This document shows, piece by piece, positions 16,013 to 22,267 of a stretch of DNA of 64,000 nt. The number at the start of each line of letters is the position of its first letter. The first letter of the stretch is position 1. Under the pieces are notes generated by a model. That model ran no database searches, was not told the origin of the DNA, and worked only from the letters and a program-made list of their open reading frames with translations. The DNA comes from an uncultured Erwinia sp. (GTDB lineage: Bacteria > Pseudomonadota > Gammaproteobacteria > Enterobacterales > Enterobacteriaceae), in the NCBI GenBank assembly GCA_913775305.1, contig CAJYIY010000118.1:1-64000 (forward strand), read 5' to 3'. The translations under genes and the position numbers were made by a program.

Positions 16013-16969
16013 GAGCACCCCCTGTACGAATACGGGCAGCGAACAGGCACGGGCTGTCGGGTAACAGGGCGCGGGCTTCTGGTTCAGTAGGAGCAGATAC
16101 AGTGAGATAGCGAGATTGCTGGCAGGAATAAAAACGCCAGATGAAAGACGGTTTTTGGGTGAGGGTAGTAGCCATGTGGCAGCCTCCTTGATCAGTGGAA
16201 TATATCCACCACCGCAGAGGCTAATCTGTCTGGTGGTGAACTGTGCAGGGTTAGCCTTACCGGTGATCAAGGAACCCGGCGCTTCCGAAGAAGCCCCTAC
16301 ACAGCCCACCATAATTTTGCGAGCGGCACGGATTATAACCGTATCGCTGAAAAAAGGGTGTACTGAGTTTACGACACAAAAAAAGACGCTCGGCGCGTCA
16401 TGTGTCGCCCTGATCATTTCCGGGAGGCTAATCCCGGCACCAGATTTTGCTGGTGCCCTATAACCATAGATTGACGGGCAGTGTGATTGCAAGCCCTTTT
16501 TTATGGAGTCCGAAAACTCCTGACTGCTGGGGACGTTTTTGTCCTCGCACAGCCTGGGCATGTCATCATTTGTCATCATTTCGCCGCTTCCGATGTCAAC
16601 ATTTGTCAACATCCCAGCACTTTCTATGTCAAGTTTTGACAAGTTTTCAGTGACAACTTTTGACAGCCAATCGGCCAGATTTTCGGCTGAGCGAATGTCT
16701 TGTTTTGTGAGGTTCTGAGTTATGCCAATGCCCGATACTGCTTGGTTCCAGAACTGAAGTTTTCTGAAGTAGCAGACTGTTTCAATGTCAGGTTTTGTAA
16801 GGTTCACAAAGTGAGGTTCTGTGAGGTTGTGACTTAGTTCGGCTAAGTTCTGAACCATAACAATTGATAACAGGCTACGGGCTGTTGTTTCAGGTTTTTT
16901 CAGGTTCTCAGGGTTAACATTTGTTAACAGGCCAGCCAACGGAAATGCTTCTTTCTGGACGGCGCTCAT
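15833..16969 (-). CDS. Ash-family-like long reading frame spanning the immunity region
   Basis: 378 codons open from 16969 (TAATG overlap with the previous gene). The middle segment (SIYGYRAPAKSGAG, HDAPSVFFCVVNSVHPFF) is what databases label the Ash family in P4-like elements. It is encoded by the same DNA as the CI/C4-type RNA, its target sites and the Icd-like gene, so part of it may be a by-product of constrained RNA structure. The N-terminal third is built of NLTKxDIExA-like repeats. Existence as a protein is uncertain. Confidence 0.35.
   Translation of the reverse strand: MSAVQKEAFPLAGLLTNVNPENLKKPETTARSLLSIVMVQNLAELSHNLTEPHFVNLTKPDIETVCYFRKLQFWNQAVSGIGITQNLTKQDIRSAENLADWLSKVVTENLSKLDIESAGMLTNVDIGSGEMMTNDDMPRLCEDKNVPSSQEFSDSIKKGLQSHCPSIYGYRAPAKSGAGISLPEMIRATHDAPSVFFCVVNSVHPFFSDTVIIRAARKIMVGCVGASSEAPGSLITGKANPAQFTTRQISLCGGGYIPLIKEAATWLLPSPKNRLSSGVFIPASNLAISLYLLLLNQKPAPCYPTARACSLPVFVQGVLMLNHFIVYGYGVNQRGMAIGINHKTHAESEQSARAAAMLKAQDSGLSLIRITRVQEVAA
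16005..16175 (-). CDS. Kil/Icd-like host cell-division inhibitor
   Basis: 56 residues, MATTLTQKPSFIWRFYSCQQ then SRYLTVSAPTEPEARALLPD. It resembles the Icd-like proteins next to C4-type RNAs in P1/P4-type elements and occupies the position of P4 kil. Its strong ribosome site (AAGGAGG at 16183-16189) lies in a stretch perfectly complementary to one loop of the C4-type RNA, so translation should be blocked in the integrated state. Toxicity is inferred from the family. Confidence 0.7.
   Translation of the reverse strand: MATTLTQKPSFIWRFYSCQQSRYLTVSAPTEPEARALLPDSPCLFAARIRTGGAHA
16241..16304 (-). ncRNA. P4 CI / C4-type antisense immunity RNA
   Basis: The minus strand folds into a 10-bp closing stem (CTGTGTAGGG/CCCTGCACAG), a GCTTC-TTCG-GAAGC hairpin and a CCGG-closed hairpin whose loop GTTCCTTGATCA is antisense. 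TCCTTGATCA pairs perfectly with the ribosome-site region of the Icd-like gene (16185-16194). AAGGCTAA pairs with GATTAGCCTC at 16217-16226 and at 16424-16433. This is the architecture of P4 CI RNA and P1 C4 RNA, which silence the lytic operon without a protein repressor. Confidence 0.8.
16369..16401 (-). CDS. Leader peptide overlapping the immunity terminator
   Basis: Ten-residue reading frame MTRRASFFVS with an AGGGCG ribosome site 8 bases upstream, just after the first antisense target. The terminator at 16378-16399 lies inside it. In P4, translation of the leader region counteracts early termination; this arrangement suggests the same, but translation is unproven. Confidence 0.45.
   Translation of the reverse strand: MTRRASFFVS
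16378..16399 (-). terminator. Early terminator in the immunity leader
   Basis: Minus-strand hairpin GACGC-GCCGA-GCGTC followed directly by seven T residues. It lies between the promoter-proximal antisense target and the C4-type RNA, where early stop of the lytic transcript is expected. Confidence 0.75.
16463..16492 (-). promoter_or_regulatory. P_LE-like promoter of the immunity/lytic operon
   Basis: Minus strand: TTGCAA (16487-16492), an 18-bp spacer, then TATGGT (16463-16468). The transcript would start about 16455 and first form a strong hairpin GGCACCAG-CAAAAT-CTGGTGCC, then the target GATTAGCCTC. The position matches P_LE of P4. Confidence 0.6.
16558..16840. repeat. Degenerate direct repeats with internal GTCAA dyads
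   Basis: Imperfect units recur at irregular intervals: ATGTCAACATTTGTCAACAT (about 16592), ATGTCAAGTTTTGACAAGTT (about 16626), ATGTCTTGTTTTGTGAGGTT (about 16697), ATGTCAGGTTTTGTAAGGTT (about 16787). They encode the NLTKxDIE-type repeats of the Ash-like frame, but could also be protein-binding sites upstream of the promoter. Confidence 0.45.
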
Positions 16970-17532
16970 TAGTGAACCTCCGGCAGTTGGGGCTGGTATC
17001 TGCGCCATAACTCCGCTTCTTCGGCAATCAGGCGGGATTTTTCAGCTTTGCAGGATTGAAGGGCAGAGCCGCGCTTGCTGGCCTTCTGGGTGTAAGCCGC
17101 TTTGCGCTTGCTGTGGTCATTCAGGAGCGCGAAGGGAACCCCATACGCACCTGTTTTGCGGATAGATGGGATAACGTCACGGAATACCCAGTTAGTGAAC
17201 CGATGGGCGAATGTGCCGGGTGTGCTGGCCTTCCTGCTGCGGGCGATCAGTTTGTAGAAACCAGACTCAGCTACCACGTTCCAGCTCCGGGCACCACCAC
17301 GCCGGCCAGAATGGCCCTCAGTTAAAGTGAGGGTCATTACCTCGTCACTATCGATAGAGGAAACGGCGCTGGTGGGGTTGCCGATTTCCAGCGACAGGCA
17401 AACGTCAGCAGCCACAAACCACGGCTCACCGTAAACGCTCACGATGCGAACGGTCTTACCTTCGAACTTAATTACCGAAATATCGCTGCTATTAGCGGTA
17501 AACGTAGCTTTACTGCCGGTGAGCTTAGTCAT
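16969..17532 (-). CDS. BRO-N domain antirepressor-like protein
   Basis: 187 residues from the ATG at 17532 (GGGGG ribosome site). The N-terminal BRO domain is clear: ISVIKFEGKTVRIVSVYGEP, WFVAADVCLSLEIGNPTSAV, then SGFYKLIARSRKASTPGTFA, HRFTNWVFRDVIPSIRKTGA. Such proteins inhibit phage repressors or bind DNA. The C-terminus is basic (HSKRKAAYTQKASKRGSALQ). Its start overlaps the end of the AntA-type gene. Confidence 0.8.
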   Translation of the reverse strand: MTKLTGSKATFTANSSDISVIKFEGKTVRIVSVYGEPWFVAADVCLSLEIGNPTSAVSSIDSDEVMTLTLTEGHSGRRGGARSWNVVAESGFYKLIARSRKASTPGTFAHRFTNWVFRDVIPSIRKTGAYGVPFALLNDHSKRKAAYTQKASKRGSALQSCKAEKSRLIAEEAELWRRYQPQLPEVH

Positions 17533-18367
17533 GGCTAACCCCCAGTCGTTTAGCCAGCCAGCGCTGCGACAGGCGCACCAGTTCCGGCTTACGCTGCTCA
17601 TACGGCATACCCATGTCGATCAGTGTAACGTTGGTGCTCTCCAGATAGGTGAGATGCTCCAGCTGCTCGGTGCTCATGCTGTCGCGTGACTCTCCGCTAA
17701 CCCCGTTCACCTGCGCCCACTGTTTAGCCGTGAGGCCCGCCAGGACAATGCGGGCGATCATGTTGCTCTCGTTGGAATAGTGGCGGGGTAATGTCTGCTT
17801 ACCTTGCTCAGCGCGGGCAGTCTCCAGCGCGGCACACATCGGCGTGAACATGTTGGCGGCACCGATCCGGGCTTTTAGCTGGCGACGGTATTTGGCGGCT
17901 ATCGCTGGCGCACTGAGCTGTAACGCTTCCTCGCACTGGATGAAGTATCGGCGAACGGCCCGGCCCTGTTCGGTACGTTCCACCATTGCCAGCTCTTTTG
18001 CCATGCCTACGGAAAGGCTGTAATCCTTACTGCGACGATCTCCGCCGCGCTTCGTTACCCACCCACTGGCAGACTGATCGATATTTGTACTTTGGTTCCT
18101 GAAATCTGAGGAATCAAAAACGATGTAATCAATATCCAGGGTAAAACCATACTCACCAATACGCAGCTTCATCCAGGTAGAAAAGTCATTACCCACGCCT
18201 AGCACTTTATGCAGTGCTTTCGCACTCACGATATTGGTTTCACGCCCGCCAATCAGACCGGAAGTAATCGGGATAATTGCGGCAAAGTCGCTGCCGGTAA
18301 TATCGCTGCGGCTGTGCTCGATGTGAGGGATGGCCTCAGAAATTAATCTGATTTTTTCAGTTTTCAT
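17525..18367 (-). CDS. AntA/AntB-type antirepressor
   Basis: 280 residues. The AntA domain is visible at about 40-135: TNIVSAKALHKVLGVGNDFS, TWMKLRIGEYGFTLDIDYIV, KDYSLSVGMAKELAMVERTE, RAVRRYFIQCEEAL. The rest contains a probable DNA- or protein-binding region ending in KPELVRLSQRWLAKRLGVSH. In P1 the Ant proteins inactivate the repressor and are controlled by C4 RNA. Here the RNA lies downstream, so the link is not direct. It may act on a helper prophage repressor. Confidence 0.75.
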   Translation of the reverse strand: MKTEKIRLISEAIPHIEHSRSDITGSDFAAIIPITSGLIGGRETNIVSAKALHKVLGVGNDFSTWMKLRIGEYGFTLDIDYIVFDSSDFRNQSTNIDQSASGWVTKRGGDRRSKDYSLSVGMAKELAMVERTEQGRAVRRYFIQCEEALQLSAPAIAAKYRRQLKARIGAANMFTPMCAALETARAEQGKQTLPRHYSNESNMIARIVLAGLTAKQWAQVNGVSGESRDSMSTEQLEHLTYLESTNVTLIDMGMPYEQRKPELVRLSQRWLAKRLGVSHD

Positions 18368-18381
18368 TTTTCAGGCTCCGA

Positions 18382-18801
18382 TTAAGCGGCGGGAAACGCG
18401 TCCGGGTACAAGGTCAGAATGTCGTTAATTTCACGCTGAGACAGACCGGTATAGCCACCAGCTGCGGCATTGCCATTAACGAGCTGGATCACGCGCATGA
18501 CATCAGCACGACAGGTAATGCGGTAACGGAAGTGGCTTCCGATCCCGTCGCCGTTCGGCTCATTAATGCGTTCAAGCTGAATATCAAGCCGCCGCTCCAG
18601 GTCGGAAGCGTAATTCCTTCCTGACGACAGCCGGCAGTATCGAAGAATCTCGTTCTCAGTGAAGCCATTAACGCCTGTACGCATCATGTAGACGCGGGCG
18701 CGGTGCTTTTTCGGTGCTGGTTTAATGGTGCTGGTGCGGGTATCATCGTAGGCGCTAACCTGTCCGATGATGCCCGCCTCTGTGCGGGTTTTCTTTTGCA
18801 T
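18382..18801 (-). CDS. Satellite conserved protein, possible winged helix
   Basis: 139 residues. The central GFTENEILRYCRLSSGRNYA, SDLERRLDIQLERI looks like a helix-turn-helix or winged helix, with a basic N-terminus (KPAPKKHRARVYMMR). Its ATG overlaps the AlpA stop (TAATG). Probably a regulator, but no family is certain. Confidence 0.55.
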   Translation of the reverse strand: MQKKTRTEAGIIGQVSAYDDTRTSTIKPAPKKHRARVYMMRTGVNGFTENEILRYCRLSSGRNYASDLERRLDIQLERINEPNGDGIGSHFRYRITCRADVMRVIQLVNGNAAAGGYTGLSQREINDILTLYPDAFPAA

Positions 18802-18998
18802 TACGCCACCTCGCCGCGCGACTCAGCGATCCGCTGTTTTACCCAGGCATCAACCTCACTTTCAATGAAGGCAATGGCCCGCGCGCCAATTTTCACAGCC
18901 GGTGGGAAGCGCTCCTGACGCATCAGACGATAAATCCACGCTTTGCTGTATCCTGTGCGACGTTGTACTTCCGGGAAACGTATCAATGATTGAGACAT
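18801..18998 (-). CDS. alpA: AlpA-family transcriptional regulator
   Basis: 65 residues with the standard AlpA plan: LIRFPEVQRRTGYSKAWIYR (MerR-like helix-turn-helix), QERFPPAVKIGARAIAFIES and EVDAWVKQRIAESR. AlpA proteins control integrase/excision genes of P4-like islands. It heads the leftward operon, with about 100 bp of upstream non-coding DNA for its promoter. Confidence 0.85.
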   Translation of the reverse strand: MSQSLIRFPEVQRRTGYSKAWIYRLMRQERFPPAVKIGARAIAFIESEVDAWVKQRIAESRGEVA

Positions 18999-19098
18999 CT
19001 GTAAGGCTCCTGTAGTTGCTTGAGGTTTACCGGGCAGATGATGGGCTTTTGCTTAAGGGAAAGGCGCAATATTGCAGGCCTAAAATGTAATATTGCAA

Positions 19099-20031
19099 TT
19101 AATCTATGTCTGACAGCCAGTTTTCAACAGTAACCCCGCTGGGGCAAGGTAAATCCTTTGCTGCCAAATCATCTCGGATTTGAGCCATTTTCCCATCGAT
19201 GTGTTTGCGGGGTGAGTTGGCCATATCTTCACCATACATGACGGTAAGTAGGCTTTTGATAAACCTGGCTTGAGCATTTTCAGTTTTTTTGGATTGCTTA
19301 GGTGTGCTGGTCACAGGCGCAGCATTCAATAATTCCACCAGCTTATCTAAATTTGCGGTTCTGGCTACAAAATACACATCGTCAGGAAATGTAGGGACCG
19401 GGATATACCTGATATGAGCGTTCGTATCCCACATGCTTACACCTTTCATAGCGTTAAACATGTCTATAATCCCCTTAAATGCCGGGTGATTAACGTCTCC
19501 TGCGACTGATGCGGCGCGATAAAGATGATCAACCTCTGTATCAACGTCGATAAAATGCTGTAACTGATAGAGGCCATTGGGGCCGCCTGATATGGTGACT
19601 CCTCTGATTATATCCTGCTTCCTTGATGGTTTCGGTAAGTTGAGGCATTCGCAATACTGTTCCTCGGCAAATAGTCGTTCAATACCAAGCAATGGAGTGT
19701 CTTGAACGCCACTAAGGCTGAATGTCTCACTACCAATTGGAACAGCAAAGTCTATTTCCCGCTCTGGAGAAAAAGACTCACCAATAAATACCCCCCAATT
19801 ATCACGGACGTAAACTTCAGGAGCATTGGCTGTTTCAGCCATCCTTACTTTTTTTACGGTTACCTTTTTTGCGATCTTGGGTGATTGAAGGTTTACCGAT
19901 AATGTCAGATAACCATCCAAGGCAAAACGCAGGACATCTCTGACTGCGACCTGCTCTTCAATTTTTCTTTCAAGATATTGAGCTGCCTCTTCAAGGCTCA
20001 GCCACTTCCGTAGATTATTCAGTTTAGACAA
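19099..20031 (-). CDS. Satellite conserved protein of unknown function
   Basis: 310 residues. The N-terminus begins with a helix-turn-helix-like segment (WLSLEEAAQYLERKIEEQVA, VRDVLRFALDGYLTL), followed by a beta-rich middle and a helical C-terminus (FIKSLLTVMYGEDMANSPRK, HIDGKMAQIRDDLAAKDLPC) ending in PSGVTVENWLSDID. The type is frequent next to integrases of P4-like islands. No biochemical role is known to me. Confidence 0.6.
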   Translation of the reverse strand: MSKLNNLRKWLSLEEAAQYLERKIEEQVAVRDVLRFALDGYLTLSVNLQSPKIAKKVTVKKVRMAETANAPEVYVRDNWGVFIGESFSPEREIDFAVPIGSETFSLSGVQDTPLLGIERLFAEEQYCECLNLPKPSRKQDIIRGVTISGGPNGLYQLQHFIDVDTEVDHLYRAASVAGDVNHPAFKGIIDMFNAMKGVSMWDTNAHIRYIPVPTFPDDVYFVARTANLDKLVELLNAAPVTSTPKQSKKTENAQARFIKSLLTVMYGEDMANSPRKHIDGKMAQIRDDLAAKDLPCPSGVTVENWLSDID

Positions 20032-20160
20032 AGGTGTTCCCCACTACCTTCCCCCCCTTTTTTGTGAACTGGCACCAACCGATGGGGTATCGGCTTTCGG
20101 GAGCTACCCTAGGTGCCAGCAGCAGGCATTTTACCACGTCCCTGCTACGTCGTGTTGCCT

Positions 20161-21375
20161 CTATGCGCGTTGCCCAAATCTCCCATAAGCAACGTTTCCG
20201 CCGTTCGCCAGCGCTTCCATATAGTCGGCATACCATTGAAGCATCTCCCGTCGGCCGTCCAGGTACTGGGCGTGGTTATAAGTGCCGCGGATCGAGTTTT
20301 TATCGACATGCGCCAGCTGTGTTTCTATCCACGCGGTGTTGTATCCCTGTTCGTGCAAAATGGTGCTCATAGTGTGCCGGAAACCGTGCCCAGTAGCTTT
20401 GCCGTCATAGCCAATACGTTTGATCACCTGATTAATGCTGGCCTCGCTCATTGGCTTGCCGGCGTCATTACGGCCAGGGAAGACATACTTACCACGGCCG
20501 GTGAGCTGGTGGATTTCCTCCAGCATCGCTTTAACCTGGCTGGATAAAGGCACGACGTGCGGGCGGCGCATCTTCATTCGTTCAGCGGGTATCTGCCAGA
20601 GATCTTTCTCCAGATCGATATCAGCCCACTCAGAAGCACGCAGCTCGATTGTTCGCAGTCCGGTGAGCATTAGCAGGCTGGTAGCAGAACGTGTCACCAT
20701 ACTGCCGCTGTAGCCGCTAAGTGCTTTGAGAAAGTCAGGTATCTGTTCGAGGTTCAGATGAGGGAAGTGCTTCTGCTTCGGTGCTTTCAGCGCACCAGCA
20801 AGATCGATAACGGGATTATTCTCTGCCCTGCCGGTAATTACCGCATGGGTAAAAATTTGCCTACAGGCTTGCCGGGTCTTCTTCAACTTGTCCAAAACAC
20901 CGCGTTGTTCCATTTTACGCAGCACGGCCAGCATCTCAGCCGGTTTAATGTCGTTGATTGCCCGCTTACCGATGAAGGGAAAAATGTCTTTGGAGAGGTA
21001 TTCCAGGATGTCGGAGGCATAGCCTTCTGACCAATTGCCTTTTTTATGGTCGTGCCACTCGATAGCGATCGCCTCAAAGCTGTTCTGAACGGCTAATACT
21101 TTGGCTTGTTTTTCGGCCTGCTTCTCCTGCCCCGGATCGCCACCAGCTGCCAATACCTTTTTTGCGTCATCGCGCCGCCGCCTGGCATCGGCCAGTGGCA
21201 CATCAGGATATACCCCCACCGCCAGCAGCTTCTCTTTACCTGCAACGCGGTATTTCAGCCGCCAGTATTTTGCGCCGTTAGGGTTCACCAGCAGATACAG
21301 GCCGCCGCCGTCAGCCAGCTTATAGGGTTTATCCTTTCCTTTGGCAGACTCGATCTGACGGGCATTAAGCTTCAC
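20161..21375 (-). CDS. int: P4-type tyrosine recombinase integrase
   Basis: 404 residues from a GTG at 21375 (an in-frame stop lies just upstream). The N-terminal DUF4102 arm-binding domain (LADGGGLYLLVNPNGAKYWR) is followed by the catalytic domain with Arg in TGLRTIELRASEWADIDL, HGFRHTMSTILHEQG, the second His in QLAHVDKNSIRGTY and the nucleophilic Tyr nearby. It faces away from the tRNA-Arg fragment, as integrases of tRNA-borne islands do, and should act at 21542-21585. Confidence 0.9.
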   Translation of the reverse strand: MKLNARQIESAKGKDKPYKLADGGGLYLLVNPNGAKYWRLKYRVAGKEKLLAVGVYPDVPLADARRRRDDAKKVLAAGGDPGQEKQAEKQAKVLAVQNSFEAIAIEWHDHKKGNWSEGYASDILEYLSKDIFPFIGKRAINDIKPAEMLAVLRKMEQRGVLDKLKKTRQACRQIFTHAVITGRAENNPVIDLAGALKAPKQKHFPHLNLEQIPDFLKALSGYSGSMVTRSATSLLMLTGLRTIELRASEWADIDLEKDLWQIPAERMKMRRPHVVPLSSQVKAMLEEIHQLTGRGKYVFPGRNDAGKPMSEASINQVIKRIGYDGKATGHGFRHTMSTILHEQGYNTAWIETQLAHVDKNSIRGTYNHAQYLDGRREMLQWYADYMEALANGGNVAYGRFGQRA

Positions 21376-21380
21376 TTTGG

Positions 21381-21428
21381 GGGTATCTCATTTCATTGAA
21401 CGGGACTGTACCCCCAAATGTACCCCCA
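21381..21428. repeat. TGTACCCCCA repeats, probable integrase arm sites
   Basis: TGTACCCCCA occurs at 21407-21416 and 21419-21428, and a related inverted GGGGGTA lies at about 21380, overlapping the integrase start. Spacing of 12 bp and position between int and the core site suggest arm-type binding sites, possibly also repressing int. Confidence 0.5.
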
Positions 21429-21541
21429 CAGAGATGTAGACTTCAATAGAAGTTAGTACACGTCACGATAACGAGATTTCGCTTGAAAGCATGATTTACT
21501 GGGGTTTTGTAGACTTTGAGATACTTCAGGAGAGATGAAAT

Positions 21542-21585
21542 TGGCACGCCCTACAGGATTCGAACCTGTGACCTACGGCTTAGAA
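21542..21585 (-). other. Attachment site: 3' 44 bp of a tRNA-Arg(UCU) gene
   Basis: The minus strand reads TTCTAAG (anticodon loop region), then a T-arm ACAGG-TTCGAAT-CCTGT and ends GTGCCA, matching the 3' part of argU-type tRNA-Arg. The 5' half is missing, so this is an att fragment and not a gene. It marks the junction of the two elements; the intact tRNA should lie at the far right end of the prophage, beyond 64 kb. Confidence 0.75.
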
Positions 21586-21647
21586 GATAGTAGATCACAT
21601 CTCAACACACTGTAAATGAACAATAAATCCATGCTCGCATCATGATT

Positions 21648-21720
21648 TGTGTCGTTACGTGTCGTTTGGTGAAATCCTTTGCCTTTCCACTAATTCCTTT
21701 AACGACACATCCACGACACA
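21648..21720. repeat. Paired GTGTCGT repeats, probable arm sites of the prophage integrase
   Basis: Two direct copies (TGTGTCGT 21648-21655; GTGTCGT 21659-21665) face two inverted copies (ACGACACA 21702-21709 and 21713-21720), each pair spaced 11 bp. They lie on the prophage side of the tRNA fragment and differ from the satellite repeats, so they are likely arm sites of the unseen prophage integrase. Confidence 0.45.
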
Positions 21721-21739
21721 CCTCACCTACCCCACCACC

Positions 21740-22126
21740 TCACACAGGCACATCATCAAACTCAAAAGTAGTCGTGTCATTCACTGAGTACGTGACGACT
21801 CCAAATATCTCCGTTCCCTCATCAGCATAAAAATCCCCGTCAAGATACTTCACCACTCTTCGCGAAAGCGGATCTGTAAGTGCAGGTCGGGGATGCAGAC
21901 GCAGAACGAATATCCGAAACTCTCCCTCAACATCAGCAATGACCACCGATCCATCAACCGGCTTTCTGGCACTGTCAACGATCAGCAGGGAATCGGGCAT
22001 GATGCCCAGTTGCGGATAGCCCGAGCCGGACTTAATCAGGTAAGTCGCAGCCGGGCGCTTGATACAAAGCTCATCAAGAGAAATCCGTTTCTCTACATAG
22101 TCTTGTGCTGGTGATGGGAATCCCAT
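21740..22126 (-). CDS. Orphan UmuD-like protein lacking the catalytic dyad
   Basis: 128 residues from the ATG at 22126 (GGAGG ribosome site). It begins MGFPSPAQDYVEKRISLDEL like UmuD. Where UmuD has GDSM (nucleophilic Ser60) this protein has SGSGYPQLGI, and where UmuD has the catalytic lysine (VKKLQLRP) it has IFVLRLHP, so it should not self-cleave. No umuC follows; downstream is only the attachment site. A LexA box precedes it. It may mimic uncleaved UmuD and damp SOS mutagenesis. That role is inference. Confidence 0.75.
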   Translation of the reverse strand: MGFPSPAQDYVEKRISLDELCIKRPAATYLIKSGSGYPQLGIMPDSLLIVDSARKPVDGSVVIADVEGEFRIFVLRLHPRPALTDPLSRRVVKYLDGDFYADEGTEIFGVVTYSVNDTTTFEFDDVPV

Positions 22127-22143
22127 GATGACCTCCGATAGAA

Positions 22144-22163
22144 TACTGTACGCATGTACAGTA
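22144..22163 (-). promoter_or_regulatory. LexA (SOS) box
   Basis: TACTGTACGCATGTACAGTA is a near-perfect LexA site (CTGT-N8-ACAG) 18 bp before the UmuD-like start, so the gene should be induced by DNA damage together with the prophage. Confidence 0.85.
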
Positions 22164-22267
22164 TTTTGAAAGTCGCCAGCGATCAAGGGAAATTTTTAGT
22201 GCATGGCAATCACACCGGCACATCATCAAAATATATCCTCCCCATTCAATAATAATTCTTGAAAACG

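Noticed and set aside
21542-21585. Functional tRNA-Arg gene
   Set aside because: The 5' half including the D-arm is absent, so it can only be an attachment-site remnant.
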